This document shows, one piece after another, positions 36,418 to 46,311 of a stretch of 64,000 nt of DNA. The stretch is from a virus. Each line of letters opens with the position of its first letter. Position 1 is the stretch's first letter. The stretch is taken from positions 1 to 64,000 of IMG/VR virus record IMGVR_UViG_3300036770_005778; one strand, 5' to 3'. A program made the position numbers and the translations under genes. The notes under the pieces were generated by a model. That model saw only the letters and a program-made list of their open reading frames with translations, was not told the origin of the DNA and searched no databases.

Positions 36418-37121
36418 TTGTTCCTCTTTTCTAACATTGCTCGTGTTTTTTGATATGATAATCCGAACGAATGATTCCATCGTCCAAAATATTTGTTCCA
36501 TTCTCGATCATCAAACAAATTGATATCCATATCCCAGTCCTCTTCAAACAAAGGAACGAACTGTGCAAGAGCCTGTCCTGCTTTTATATGAATCATATAA
36601 GGTTTTTCTTTTAATTTCAACAGGCAATTAATGTTACTGACATGTTGATATCTAAATTCTAAAACACCCGGAGATACTGTCCATTCTAGAGGATCTTTTT
36701 GATCCCAGATCGGAGGCATCATCAACCATTTTACCATTCGATCAGTTTTAAAATACCAAGGACTCATTAATTTGATATTGCAGTAACCGGGCCAAGCACC
36801 TGAAGCCTGGCTGTCGATATGATGTCTTTCCAATGGCAATTTAATTTCTTCTTTGCAGGCAAAATCGTAGGCAATGCTACCGTCTGGTCGTACTTCAATA
36901 TCGATATCTGACCACGATCTAATGACAAAACTATTTTTATAAAGATCTCGAAATCCGTTGCAATGCCTTACTGTGATCCATTCGGGATCTTTATTTAGAT
37001 TGAAATACCAATCGGGTAGAGATCCGCTACCTATCTGTGGGGGGAACAAATCGACCAAACTCTGCATAGTAGTGTAACAGTTAAGTTTGATTTTTTTCTT
37101 TTTAAAATTAAAAAAATTCAT
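36414..37121 (-). CDS. hypothetical protein, 235 aa
   Basis: Trp-rich soluble protein: LPDWYFNLNKDPEWITVRHC, KLMSPWYFKTDRMVKWLMMP and WDMDINLFDDREWNKYFGRW. It resembles a conserved phage family of unknown function that appears near sugar or oxygenase genes. The ATG overlaps the UvsW stop (TAATG). Confidence 0.6.
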   Translation of the reverse strand: MNFFNFKKKKIKLNCYTTMQSLVDLFPPQIGSGSLPDWYFNLNKDPEWITVRHCNGFRDLYKNSFVIRSWSDIDIEVRPDGSIAYDFACKEEIKLPLERHHIDSQASGAWPGYCNIKLMSPWYFKTDRMVKWLMMPPIWDQKDPLEWTVSPGVLEFRYQHVSNINCLLKLKEKPYMIHIKAGQALAQFVPLFEEDWDMDINLFDDREWNKYFGRWNHSFGLSYQKTRAMLEKRNK

Positions 37122-38575
37122 TATGTGATAACCTTGGTTATTGTAAAAGGATATTTTGCATCCTTGTAAAATTTCTTTCGTTCTGTAAGATGCCGCTTGG
37201 CATACTTGCAGGTACTGGTTATGTCCCAGATCTGTACAAAGTCTTTGTCTTCGGCCTTACGTATTCCTCGGCCGATGCTTTGTATCACCCGAACAAAACT
37301 TTTGCCAGGTTCCAAAAGAACCAGGTTGAAAATGCGAGGTATGTTGATACCAACAGCGGCAACGCCATAAGTCGCCACGATGATTTTATTATCGCTGGTT
37401 TTGATTTCATCATATTCTTCTTTCCTATCATCTAACTTGACTGCACCGCTGATAAACACTGCGTCTTTTAAGATATCTACTAATTTATTTCCTGTATCGA
37501 TTCTATTAACTAATACCAGTGTGTTGCCTGCATCCGATATTTCTTGTATCTTATTAGCGATCCAGGCTATGCGTTTTTGGTCAGTGACTAGCCATGTGTA
37601 TTCTTCTTGATATGATCGAAATTCTTCGATGTCTGTGGTTTGTAATATATTGATTTCTAGTTTCGCCAGGACATCTTTCTGTTGGAGATCATAGGCAGAT
37701 ACTTGATTGATTACTGGTCCTATGCTGGATAGTAGACTCTGAAATTCCCATTTTTCTTTAGGTATAGTTCCGGTGAGACCCCATCGTATCGGACAATTGC
37801 GAAAATTCTGTGTGGCCAATCTCATCAATACATCTGCTTTTGCTTGGTGTACTTCGTCGACGATGATCGCTACGACCCCTTCACAGAATTCTGCTAGGCT
37901 CAATGTATCGTCATCGTAACTTTTCTTCTCTAGAACATTTAAACTCTGCCATGTGCAGATGGTGTGTGTCTTGCCTAGTTCTTTACGATCACCGAAATAT
38001 ACGCCGACGTCTAAGCCTAGATTTTTGTAGTCTTCTTCAGTTTGTACAACAAGCGATTTGTTCGGAACAATAACCATCGTACGGCCATATGGTTCACAAA
38101 GATGCGATAACGTCGCAGTAGTAATTGTTTTACCCGCACCTGTTGCTACTTCCTGTAATGATTGCGGATTCTCTAGAAATTTATTAACGACATCGTATTG
38201 ATAATCTCTTAGAACGATAGGTTGGCCGGCCATGGGATGACCTTCGGGCCATGTTTTACCTTGACTGCTCCAATAATTTTCATCAACTGGATTGAATTTT
38301 AATGATCGATTTTGTCGAAGATCTTCGACATCTATGTCATAGCCTGCTTCTTCTATAATAGGTAATATAATATCTAAATGAGCGAGATATCCGGTACCAC
38401 CGATGCCGAAAAATGTTTTAGTACCATCCCATCTGCCAAGTTTATAAGCGGGCATATGCCTTGCGTACGGTAAGTCATATTTTAACGAGTTAACTATTTT
38501 TCTTCGGACTTCAACACTGAGTCCTTCGACTTTGATATTAACTTCATCCTTAATAACTAGTTTACAAATTGACAA
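37121..38575 (-). CDS. uvsW: UvsW-type DNA helicase, 484 aa
   Basis: SF2 helicase motifs are clear: EVATGAGKT (motif I, about 142-150), DEVHQ (motif II, 240-244), LTGTIP (III), LVLVNRIDTG (IV), VATYGVAAVGINIP (V) and VIQSIGRGIRK (VI). The N-terminal domain (MPAYKLGRWDGTKTFF) is the UvsW DNA-binding part. It unwinds D-loops and branched DNA in recombination-dependent replication. It overlaps the preceding gene by 14 nt. Confidence 0.95.
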   Translation of the reverse strand: MSICKLVIKDEVNIKVEGLSVEVRRKIVNSLKYDLPYARHMPAYKLGRWDGTKTFFGIGGTGYLAHLDIILPIIEEAGYDIDVEDLRQNRSLKFNPVDENYWSSQGKTWPEGHPMAGQPIVLRDYQYDVVNKFLENPQSLQEVATGAGKTITTATLSHLCEPYGRTMVIVPNKSLVVQTEEDYKNLGLDVGVYFGDRKELGKTHTICTWQSLNVLEKKSYDDDTLSLAEFCEGVVAIIVDEVHQAKADVLMRLATQNFRNCPIRWGLTGTIPKEKWEFQSLLSSIGPVINQVSAYDLQQKDVLAKLEINILQTTDIEEFRSYQEEYTWLVTDQKRIAWIANKIQEISDAGNTLVLVNRIDTGNKLVDILKDAVFISGAVKLDDRKEEYDEIKTSDNKIIVATYGVAAVGINIPRIFNLVLLEPGKSFVRVIQSIGRGIRKAEDKDFVQIWDITSTCKYAKRHLTERKKFYKDAKYPFTITKVIT

Positions 38576-39761
38576 TTTTAAAATTCCTTATCACTGTTGG
38601 CTTTACCTCTCCTAGATAACACAAACAGGGATGATGAAAAATCCATGTAGAAGTAATAGAATCACTGAGTGGTGGTACATAACAGTTTGTACCTATAATT
38701 TTAACATCTATTTTATTTTTAAACAACCACTTAGGTGGTTTCTGTAAAAATATATATAGGTTGCCCTGATCGACTTTTCCGCCTAATTGATTTTCTTTGA
38801 TCCAACGGTTGATTTGAGAATCGTCATCGACTGTTTCTCTAAAACAGATCTTTATATCATTCTTGCAACCGGCGATTTCAGCATCAGAAACGAACCGTTT
38901 CAGCCAGCCAAACAAATCTTTGGTGTTTTTATCTAAAATCACAGCAGCCTTTCCGCCTACTGATTTGTACAATTCAAAAAATTTGGAATTTTCCTTTAAC
39001 CAAAATTGATTGGCAGTATTCGTAGAAATAACTTCGGTCAAGGTGATCGGAGATTTTTCTAATTTTAAGACAAATCCCATGGTTTTTGCCAGGAAGATAT
39101 CTTGTTCATAGACCGAAGTTCGACGAGACTGAAAGTTCGTGACTGCATCCTCTGTGGCATTGACTAATGTGACATTGCCTTGATCGATAGAGGCGTATGG
39201 TACTATCGAATCTTGCTGTTGCCATATTTCTTCGACACTGCTAACCAGGTCTAAAAACGTATTATCGATGTCAAAATTATGGTAATTTACAAATTCATTG
39301 ATGTGCATGATATTATGCTTGTAGGCTTCTACCATCCTCAATTTTTTTTCATGATTCCATCGATTATTTTCACTGTTTGATCTTTCGTCTTTGATTTCTT
39401 TGTCAAATGTTTCTTTTAAAGAAAACGGAAATTTTAGGCAAATCCAGATTTTTTTCTGGCTATCAACTTCGACGAATACCTTTTTAGATAAATCTAAAGT
39501 ACGAAAAGTTTTTTTCCAAGAAGGGTTTAAAATTTCAGATTTATAATCTAGACCAAGATCAAAACTTTCATTTTTATATCTAGATAAAATTTTTAGGAGA
39601 TAGTTGGCCTGGTTAACGGTCAATGATTTTTCTTCATCTACGCAATAATCATAGAGACTATGTGCAGCCATTAGGTCTTGTTTAGTGATCAATAATTGTT
39701 GTGCAACAATCAACGAGTAGAACTGATCAAAAATATCTTCTATATAAACGGGTTTCGACAT
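38562..39761 (-). CDS. hypothetical protein linked to UvsW, 399 aa
   Basis: A large protein with no domain I can name. N-terminal helices (IFDQFYSLIVAQQLLITKQD), a beta region (KKVFVEVDSQKKIWICLKFP) and a C-terminal part with IFLQKPPKWLF. The second ATG (39761) lies 6 nt after a TAAACT -10, like the primase start. Made in the same transcript as UvsW, so a role in recombination is plausible. Confidence 0.65.
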   Translation of the reverse strand: MSKPVYIEDIFDQFYSLIVAQQLLITKQDLMAAHSLYDYCVDEEKSLTVNQANYLLKILSRYKNESFDLGLDYKSEILNPSWKKTFRTLDLSKKVFVEVDSQKKIWICLKFPFSLKETFDKEIKDERSNSENNRWNHEKKLRMVEAYKHNIMHINEFVNYHNFDIDNTFLDLVSSVEEIWQQQDSIVPYASIDQGNVTLVNATEDAVTNFQSRRTSVYEQDIFLAKTMGFVLKLEKSPITLTEVISTNTANQFWLKENSKFFELYKSVGGKAAVILDKNTKDLFGWLKRFVSDAEIAGCKNDIKICFRETVDDDSQINRWIKENQLGGKVDQGNLYIFLQKPPKWLFKNKIDVKIIGTNCYVPPLSDSITSTWIFHHPCLCYLGEVKPTVIRNFKIVNL

Positions 39762-39767
39762 CATAAT

Positions 39768-39796
39768 AGTTTACTATAAATCTTTGTCTAAGTCAA
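39768..39796 (-). promoter_or_regulatory. sigma70-type promoter, 6 nt from ATG
   Basis: TTGACT, 17-nt spacer, TAAACT, then ATTATG and the ATG at 39761. Confidence 0.65.
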
Positions 39797-39800
39797 GTGT

Positions 39801-40631
39801 TCAAGATCTAGGAAAAATCCTGGTAAAAGGCAGACCCGATTGTATTTCTGGAATGGTCCATTCGGTATGACATAATTTTAAAAACCATTCTTCTCTGTCA
39901 GGTAATTTCGGATCTTCTAAATTGACCCATCGATCCGAAACTGGATATGCAAGGCTAGACTGATCGCAGATAACTGGGTTTCCTTCTATGGCTGATCGAA
40001 CCGCTGGACCGCTGTTAAAGTTGATCACACAATGGTAAGAATAGTCTATGTCAAAATCGTCATAGGAATTTGGTATTTTAACAGGTCTAACTAGTCGTGT
40101 GCCCGGCAAATTTATATTAATAGGCGATCGAGGATGGGGCCTAATTTCAATAGGACGATCAGAATACTGTCTGATCTGATCTACAGTGTCTGCGACCCAT
40201 CGAACCATGCTTGGCTGACCTTGCCACTGAAGGCTGTGTTCGTGTTGGCATGCGATAAGAATGTTTTCTTTTCGATTCTCGTTAATTGGTCGTAGGACTG
40301 CACCTAGTTTTCTAGGACGATCAAGGTCGAGATCGCAGTCGTTGCCGAATTTTCCAAGACCATGGATATGATCGAGACTCAATCTCCATGTTCGGCCTCT
40401 GAAGAGATTCCCTACCTCTATGATCATCACAGGCCTGTTTTGATTTTTAGCCTGGTCGAAAACGAATTTATTAGATTTCATCCGACCATACCATAGCACC
40501 GACCATATTACATCAACGTCTTGATGGTCGTTGACCACTGCCATGCCGATATTTTTTAGCCCTTGTTCAACAGCAGCGAAGACTGGCGGACTATTGAGAG
40601 CACCGTGCTCTCTCCATAATTTGAATTTCAT
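39801..40631 (-). CDS. KpsC/KpsS-like capsule glycosyltransferase, 276 aa
   Basis: The C-terminal half has the GT-B-like pair EIRPHPRSP and INFNSGPAVRSAIEGNPVICD, seen also in the proteins at 44390, 45322 and 46301. The N-terminus has a WREHGALNSPPVF start. It probably transfers a sugar in capsule-like glycan synthesis. Divergent TAAATA promoters separate it from 40670. Confidence 0.6.
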   Translation of the reverse strand: MKFKLWREHGALNSPPVFAAVEQGLKNIGMAVVNDHQDVDVIWSVLWYGRMKSNKFVFDQAKNQNRPVMIIEVGNLFRGRTWRLSLDHIHGLGKFGNDCDLDLDRPRKLGAVLRPINENRKENILIACQHEHSLQWQGQPSMVRWVADTVDQIRQYSDRPIEIRPHPRSPININLPGTRLVRPVKIPNSYDDFDIDYSYHCVINFNSGPAVRSAIEGNPVICDQSSLAYPVSDRWVNLEDPKLPDREEWFLKLCHTEWTIPEIQSGLPFTRIFPRS

Positions 40632-40638
40632 AATGTCT

Positions 40639-40646
40639 TATAAATA
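40639..40646 (+). promoter_or_regulatory. late promoter TATAAATA (divergent pair)
   Basis: Perfect T4 core on the plus strand toward 40670. A reverse TAAATA (40653-40658) points to the gene ending at 39801. Confidence 0.7.
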
Positions 40647-40669
40647 ACCTAGTATTTAATGATAAAATT

Positions 40670-41065
40670 ATGAGTAAATTCGCCAAACGGATAAAAAAGT
40701 TAAACAAAAAAACCAGAAACATCCTTGTAGCAGGAAATGCTTGGGGTAATCTATCAGAACTGGTGGATTCGTTTGGAACTATATTCTTAATCGACGACAA
40801 CAAAAGAATACTACGTGGAAAAAATATCGTTTACCGTGAGAATTTTGACAATATTTCTCATCTCTATGACGTCGATACTGTTTTAATCAATTTAGATCAT
40901 GAAAATCATATCATCGAACTTTTGCCATTGTTAAAAAGATGGAATTCTCTCATAGTTATCGAAGGACCTGCATTGATTTCTCAAGAAAATCAAAAATTTC
41001 TCAAATCTCACAACTATCAAATCGTCGATGTTTATAAAAATTGCTATGTCTGGAAATTAAGATGA
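40670..41065 (+). CDS. hypothetical protein, 131 aa
   Basis: Rossmann-like order of strands and helices: NILVAGNAWGNLSELVDSFG, IFLIDDNKRILR, DTVLINLDHENHIIELLPLL, LIVIEGPALI. It could be the nucleotide-binding half of a small sugar or methyl transferase. A basic N-terminal helix (SKFAKRIKKLNKKTR) precedes it. No family is recognised. Confidence 0.55.
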   Translation: MSKFAKRIKKLNKKTRNILVAGNAWGNLSELVDSFGTIFLIDDNKRILRGKNIVYRENFDNISHLYDVDTVLINLDHENHIIELLPLLKRWNSLIVIEGPALISQENQKFLKSHNYQIVDVYKNCYVWKLR

Positions 41066-41079
41066 CCAGAAATGTACGC

Positions 41080-41087
41080 TATAAATA
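41080..41087 (+). promoter_or_regulatory. late promoter TATAAATA
   Basis: Perfect T4 late core, 26 nt upstream of the gmd ATG at 41114. Confidence 0.7.
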
Positions 41088-41113
41088 AAACAATATTTTA
41101 ATCTGGAAAAAAA

Positions 41114-42124
41114 ATGAAAAAAATCGCATTTGTTACAGGAATGACTGGCCAAGATGGTCCCTACCTTGCAAAATTACTGATTGAAAAAGGCTACAAGGTA
41201 TATGGATTGATAAAACGATATTCAAATCCCAATCTTGACAATATTAGATATTTAGAAATCGAAAATGACATCGAATTAATCACTGGAGATATCACTGATG
41301 ATGGAAATATGAATCATCTAGTGAAAAATATCAGACCGAATGAATTTTATAATCTGGCTGCCCAGAGTTTTGTCGGCGCCAGTTGGGATCTCAACAAATT
41401 AACTACCGAAGTCAACGCCATCGGTCCGTTAAATATTCTCAATGCTATCAAACAACACAGCCCTGAAACTAGATTTTATCAGGCTTCTACTTCAGAGATG
41501 TACGGAAACAGCATAGAAATTTCAGGAGGTCAGCAAGACGAATCAACGCCGTTCTGGCCACGAAGTCCTTATGGTGTTGCTAAACTATACGCCTATTGGA
41601 TGACCATAAATTTTAGAGAAAGTTATAGTTTGCATGCATCGAATGGTATTTTATTCAATCACGAAAGTCCTATCCGTGGTAAAGAATTCGTCACAAGAAA
41701 AATCACAGACGGAGTCGCTAAAATCAAATGTGGACTAGCAGATAGCATCACGTTAGGTAATCTAGATGCCAAACGAGATTGGGGATTTGCTGGCGATTTT
41801 GTCGAAGCAATGTGGCTGATGTTGCAACAAAATGAACCAGGTGATTATGTTGTGGCCACAGGTCAGCAGTATACTATTGGGGATTTACTAGAACGTGCTT
41901 TTAAATACGCCGGCATCGGCGATTGGCAGAAATATGTCAAGACTGATCCGAGATTTAAACGTCCTGCTGAACTTCACAGTCTCTGTGGTAGTCCTAAAAA
42001 GGCAGAAACCGTTTTAGGTTGGCAACGACGCACTGATTTTGACACTTTGGTAAAAATGATGGTCGAAGCCGACATTAAACGATGCGGCGGCAATGTTGAT
42101 GATTGGACTTTGCAAACTAAATGA
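41114..42124 (+). CDS. gmd: GDP-mannose 4,6-dehydratase, 336 aa
   Basis: Extended SDR features: GMTGQDGPYLAK (NADP-binding Gly loop, residues 9-20), the catalytic STSEMYG, SPYGVAKLYAYW (YxxxK), and the GDP-mannose dehydratase stretch FNHESPIRGKEFVTRKITDG. It makes GDP-4-keto-6-deoxymannose, precursor of fucose, rhamnose-D or perosamine. Opens the plus-strand glycan block. The stop overlaps the next gene by ATGA. Confidence 0.9.
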   Translation: MKKIAFVTGMTGQDGPYLAKLLIEKGYKVYGLIKRYSNPNLDNIRYLEIENDIELITGDITDDGNMNHLVKNIRPNEFYNLAAQSFVGASWDLNKLTTEVNAIGPLNILNAIKQHSPETRFYQASTSEMYGNSIEISGGQQDESTPFWPRSPYGVAKLYAYWMTINFRESYSLHASNGILFNHESPIRGKEFVTRKITDGVAKIKCGLADSITLGNLDAKRDWGFAGDFVEAMWLMLQQNEPGDYVVATGQQYTIGDLLERAFKYAGIGDWQKYVKTDPRFKRPAELHSLCGSPKKAETVLGWQRRTDFDTLVKMMVEADIKRCGGNVDDWTLQTK

Positions 42125-42876
42125 AATTTACACTCCCTTACGAAAAACAAGGTTATAGCCAATACGGAGAAACTGGTATAATAGAGTTCTTAACTGAAAA
42201 AATTATCAATCCGAAAAACAATTTTGTTGAGATTGGGTTTGGCACTGGGAATCAAAATATGACTCTCGATCTATTAGACCGTGGATTTACCGGAATAGGT
42301 ATCGATGTACGAGATTGGAATCCTTCGACTCCGAATAGATGGGGAGATAATATTCATAAAATTCAAGCACTCATTAATCCGGATAATATTTTTGATTTGT
42401 TAAAAACATCAGATCAAAATTGTGATTTTTTTAGTTTAGACATTGATAGTTTTGATTTCGAAATAGCGAAAACGTTAGTTGAAAAAAATTTTCATCCTTC
42501 GGTAATTTGTGTTGAAATAAATCCTTGGTTTGGTTCAGATGTTGAAGCTAGTTTTCCTTATATTGCTGCGACAGGAAAAAAAACATATACACGAAGACAT
42601 TTTCGAGGGGCTAGTCTTCAAAAATACATAAACTTATTTAAAAAATACAATTATGAATTCTTTACTTTGAACAGTTGGTCTTATCATAACGGATTTTTTT
42701 ATGACCCGAGTTGTTTAACATCTTTTTCGGCTCCGAGAATTACTAAAATAAACGAAAATAATTCTACAGAATTTTTAGATCCTGTAATTTACGATCCTTT
42801 GTGGTTAAGGGCTGCTATAGAATCGCATAATGTATGGAAAAATTATGTAGATATAATTTATAGCGAGTATAAATGA
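42121..42876 (+). CDS. FkbM-like methyltransferase, 251 aa
   Basis: The SAM-binding motif FVEIGFGTGNQNMTLDLLDR (residues 35-54) and the later FFSLDIDSFDFEIAK resemble FkbM-type or class I SAM methyltransferases. EINPWFGSDVEASFPYIA is the post-motif region. It may methylate a sugar of the phage-made glycan. ATGA links both sides. Confidence 0.65.
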   Translation: MKFTLPYEKQGYSQYGETGIIEFLTEKIINPKNNFVEIGFGTGNQNMTLDLLDRGFTGIGIDVRDWNPSTPNRWGDNIHKIQALINPDNIFDLLKTSDQNCDFFSLDIDSFDFEIAKTLVEKNFHPSVICVEINPWFGSDVEASFPYIAATGKKTYTRRHFRGASLQKYINLFKKYNYEFFTLNSWSYHNGFFYDPSCLTSFSAPRITKINENNSTEFLDPVIYDPLWLRAAIESHNVWKNYVDIIYSEYK

Positions 42877-43697
42877 AAAAAGCCGTAGTTACCACTTTCC
42901 ACAAAGAAGGATACGACAAATATGCCAAGAGGATGATTCAGACATTCTTGGAAACTTGGCCGGAAGATATTACGTTATATGCCTATCCTCAAGATCATGC
43001 TATAGAAGAATCTGCCAACAATCTTGTGGTCAGAGATTTACATGATTCTTGTCCCGATCTTGTTGCTTTTAAAAACAAATGGGGTAATGATCCCAAGGCC
43101 AAGGGTGAAGTGGCCACAGGACCCGTTGATCGAAAAGGGAAACAGCCCGGAATAGGCTTTCGCTGGGATGCTATAAGGTTTAGCCATAAAATATATGCTG
43201 TCTGCCATGCGGCTCGTAACACAGATGCAGATATATTGCTATGGATGGACGCTGACATGATCTGTCATACTCCAATTCCTCATCATTTCATTGACAGAAT
43301 GTGCCAACCCCATATCGGTTTAGGTTTTTTAGGCAGAGAAAAAAAGTTCACGGAATGCGGTCTATATTATATGAACTTAAAAGATTCTCACACCCAGAAA
43401 TTTCTGTTTGAATTTCAACGAGCCTACGATACAGGAAGATTATTTCAGTTCAGCGAATGGAATGATTGTTGGGTATTTGACGAAGTTCGAAAAGAAATCA
43501 AACAGCAACATCCGGCATGGCAGTGGAACGATTGGTGCAAGGGTCTAATCAAAGAAGAAGGGCATCCGTTGGTCAATTCTGAATGGGGCGCCTACTTAGA
43601 TCACCTCAAAGGTAATAGGAAGAATTCAGGAAAAAGCCTAGCGTCTGATTTTATTAGGCCAAGGACTGAAAAATATTGGACTACTCGTCAGAGTTAA
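42873..43697 (+). CDS. GT-A glycosyltransferase-like protein, 274 aa
   Basis: AVVTTFHKEGYDKYAKRMIQ starts like the related proteins at 43681 and 52450. A DxD motif (LLWMDADMICHT) sits mid-protein, followed by a GLGFLGREKKFTECGLYYMN acceptor region. A nucleotide-sugar transferase of unknown specificity. Converges with the next gene, overlapping by 17 nt. Confidence 0.7.
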   Translation: MKKAVVTTFHKEGYDKYAKRMIQTFLETWPEDITLYAYPQDHAIEESANNLVVRDLHDSCPDLVAFKNKWGNDPKAKGEVATGPVDRKGKQPGIGFRWDAIRFSHKIYAVCHAARNTDADILLWMDADMICHTPIPHHFIDRMCQPHIGLGFLGREKKFTECGLYYMNLKDSHTQKFLFEFQRAYDTGRLFQFSEWNDCWVFDEVRKEIKQQHPAWQWNDWCKGLIKEEGHPLVNSEWGAYLDHLKGNRKNSGKSLASDFIRPRTEKYWTTRQS

Positions 43698-44397
43698 ACT
43701 CTGCTTTGCTATGCTTGGCCTTATAGTGTTCCATATAAGGGCCTAGTACAGTATGTCGCATCGGAGTTTTGTAAGGTTTGACAAAATCTTTACAAAGATC
43801 TAGTCCCGGAGCTTTCAATTTCTCAAATACATAACCGTACACATCGTTATCGTAGAATCTACGAAGATCTTTGTGGTCGTGTTCTACATAGTGTCGTCTG
43901 TATTCTTTTCTAAATTCATCAAATAGCGGATGTTGTGTGTTGACTGCAAAAAATCCTGTTTCTGGTACGAACCAACGACCTGAAGTTCCATCTTTAGAAG
44001 ATAGATAAGTCACACCCATGTGTGTGCTTAATATATCGTCAGGTAATATAGAGTTTATAAATTTTCTGTCTAAAAAGTTTATATGAAGAACATCGGCGTC
44101 TAACCATATGATTCTATCTGCAGATGAATTATACATCGCATGTATAAAACTCCATGCTTTTTTAGCAAATTTCTTTACTTGCTTGTGTGCAGTCTCTTGG
44201 AATTCAAAATATTCTTTTTCAAATTTATCGAATGATATCTGCTTTAATCTAGGATTATGCGGTAATTTAAATTCTTCAACGTAACAGGTCAAAGTCATTT
44301 CTTTTGGCCAATACTTTAACCAAGTTTCGACAGCATCTTTACCTATAAGGTCATAGTAATGTTGATTAAAACTAGTAATAACTTCTATATTAGACAT
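43681..44397 (-). CDS. GT-A glycosyltransferase-like protein, 238 aa
   Basis: MSNIEVITSFNQHYYDLIGK then IIWLDADVLHINFL (DxD) and ETGFFAVNTQHPLFDEF match the layout of the 42873 and 52450 proteins, so they are paralogues. The last part binds acceptor. Coupled to the KpsC/S-like gene upstream by an 8-nt overlap. Confidence 0.7.
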   Translation of the reverse strand: MSNIEVITSFNQHYYDLIGKDAVETWLKYWPKEMTLTCYVEEFKLPHNPRLKQISFDKFEKEYFEFQETAHKQVKKFAKKAWSFIHAMYNSSADRIIWLDADVLHINFLDRKFINSILPDDILSTHMGVTYLSSKDGTSGRWFVPETGFFAVNTQHPLFDEFRKEYRRHYVEHDHKDLRRFYDNDVYGYVFEKLKAPGLDLCKDFVKPYKTPMRHTVLGPYMEHYKAKHSKAEFNSDE

Positions 44398-45325
44398 AAT
44401 TCCTCATATGACTCCAACACTCTCCGTTTCCAATTTCACCGAAGTTCCAATGAAACATACTGATTCTTTCAACCCACTGCTGTCTATCAAACAGCATAGG
44501 AGTTTCTATGTTTTTTAGATCTGTGTTAGCGATCTCTCGACACTGACTTCTTTCTGGATCTGTTACGAAAATCGGATACCCTTCTATGGCTGCACCGACT
44601 ACGGGACTAGAGTTATGATTCACCACGGCCCAACACTTGTGAAGATCGTCCATCAACGTCGCATTAGGTTTCGATAGCCTAACATTTTTAAGAATTCCGA
44701 TTTTATTCATTAAATTTTTAGGACTCAGATATGCCCCAGAACCTTTATCACCGGGATGTGCCCGGATAACTATTTCTCGATCAGTGTACTTTCTTAACTC
44801 CCTTATAGTTGACGCGGTCCAATCTACGACATCGTATCCGGCCATGCTCCAACCGCCGTTACGCTGAAGACATAAAAGTATATGATGGCCGTTTTTTCTA
44901 TAATCTTTCATGGTTATACCGCTGTTCTGGGATAAACGTTTCCATCTATCAGGATCTACCTTATCATCGCAATAGATTCCGGTGTTTGGAAATATACCGT
45001 TAAAACTGTATCTAAGATAATGCAATGGATTTTCTTTATTTGCATAAAGAAACAGATTACTATCTGCTAACAATACTTTTTTCTTATGCGATAATTGATG
45101 ATCAATAATAGATTTTCTTAATTTTAAATGCGGAACGTCTTTAGAATCTTCATGTACCCAACCTACGCTTAGGGCTACATCACTATCGATCAAGGTATGA
45201 CCTTGATGTAACAAGATTTCGTCGCCGGCTGCTAGCACTCCTTGAGAAAATCTAGGAAGGATTTCTCCTTTTTCGATATTCTTGTTGTTAAGAGGCAAAC
45301 AAGACAGGTAAGCAACTACTTTCAT
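44390..45325 (-). CDS. KpsC/KpsS-like glycosyltransferase, 311 aa
   Basis: Two domains in GT-B style. The second carries EIVIRAHPGDKGSGAYL (about 193) and VVNHNSSPVVGAAIEGYPIF (about 237), the signature shared with 39801, 45322 and 46301. The first (KVVAYLSCLPLNNKNIEKGE) is the acceptor half. Likely acts on a capsule-like or LPS-like sugar. Confidence 0.65.
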   Translation of the reverse strand: MKVVAYLSCLPLNNKNIEKGEILPRFSQGVLAAGDEILLHQGHTLIDSDVALSVGWVHEDSKDVPHLKLRKSIIDHQLSHKKKVLLADSNLFLYANKENPLHYLRYSFNGIFPNTGIYCDDKVDPDRWKRLSQNSGITMKDYRKNGHHILLCLQRNGGWSMAGYDVVDWTASTIRELRKYTDREIVIRAHPGDKGSGAYLSPKNLMNKIGILKNVRLSKPNATLMDDLHKCWAVVNHNSSPVVGAAIEGYPIFVTDPERSQCREIANTDLKNIETPMLFDRQQWVERISMFHWNFGEIGNGECWSHMRNYV

Positions 45326-46311
45326 TTTTTCTTCTTTTTAGATTCTTCTGGAACTGAAAGACTCTGTGCGTATGCTGTGCTTTCTACGATTGGCTGGAGA
45401 TGTGACCATGCGATGCCTTCTCTCATTTCGGCCACACTCCATTGCGAATAGGCTAGATTAAGTAACCATTTTTTTATCTCGTCATCTGAAGGAATTTTTA
45501 TGGAATTTATTTCATCTGGATAGCGAGAACTGATCTCGAACGTAAAATTACCCGGATCGCAGGCAATAGTCGGGATTCCGAACAATACCGAATCTATAGC
45601 CGATCCGCTGGTATAAGAAACTGAGCAATAAGCACCGTCGAGAGTTTTTTGTAGAGTCGTTTCTTTCGGGTCTACGAATTCTATGTTTTCGATTTTGTTT
45701 TTATGCAGATCAAAAAAGAAATCATAAAATTCCTCGCCGGCACGCAATGGAGCCAATGGATGCGGTCTGACCACGATTTTTTTATCTGTTTGTGTTCTTA
45801 TAGATTCTACCGTAGATTTAGCCCAAGAATATATGTTCGCACCTCTTAAAGACGCATCGGCTGGTAATTGCAGTAATAATACAATATGACCGTTTTTACT
45901 GTAATCCCATCCTCGCCAACTCGCTCCTATTTTTTGCAATCTAGAAGGATCGTAGGTCTCAGACGGATCAGTAAAGAATCCCTGATTATTCAAAAATCCA
46001 TTAACTCCGATTCTGTAGTAGGTATTTTCTTCTTGTACTTTTCTATTCAACAATGGTGTTTCAATGCAGACAAAAACTTTAGAATTAAAGGCGACGCTAG
46101 ATCTAACTGCATGGTGTCCCTTTTCTCTGGCCTTCCAAGATCCTATCATCAAAGCAACATCACAGGGGACATAGACCTCGTCGAGATCATATTCTACTTC
46201 ATAGTCTAAACCTTTTTCATTTGAATAACGTTCAATACCTTCGGTAAACTTCATTAATATCTGCTGTTCTTGAAAATCTCTAGCAGTTTGTATAAAAGAT
46301 CTAATTTTCAT
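45322..46311 (-). CDS. KpsC/KpsS-like glycosyltransferase, 329 aa
   Basis: KKIVVRPHPLAPLRAGEEFY and SYTSGSAIDSVLFGIPTIAC are the family signature. The N-terminal domain is distinct. Start at 46311 gives a 11-nt overlap with the preceding gene. An upstream in-frame start would add only eight residues. Lys-rich C-terminus (PEESKKKKK). Confidence 0.65.
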   Translation of the reverse strand: MKIRSFIQTARDFQEQQILMKFTEGIERYSNEKGLDYEVEYDLDEVYVPCDVALMIGSWKAREKGHHAVRSSVAFNSKVFVCIETPLLNRKVQEENTYYRIGVNGFLNNQGFFTDPSETYDPSRLQKIGASWRGWDYSKNGHIVLLLQLPADASLRGANIYSWAKSTVESIRTQTDKKIVVRPHPLAPLRAGEEFYDFFFDLHKNKIENIEFVDPKETTLQKTLDGAYCSVSYTSGSAIDSVLFGIPTIACDPGNFTFEISSRYPDEINSIKIPSDDEIKKWLLNLAYSQWSVAEMREGIAWSHLQPIVESTAYAQSLSVPEESKKKKK

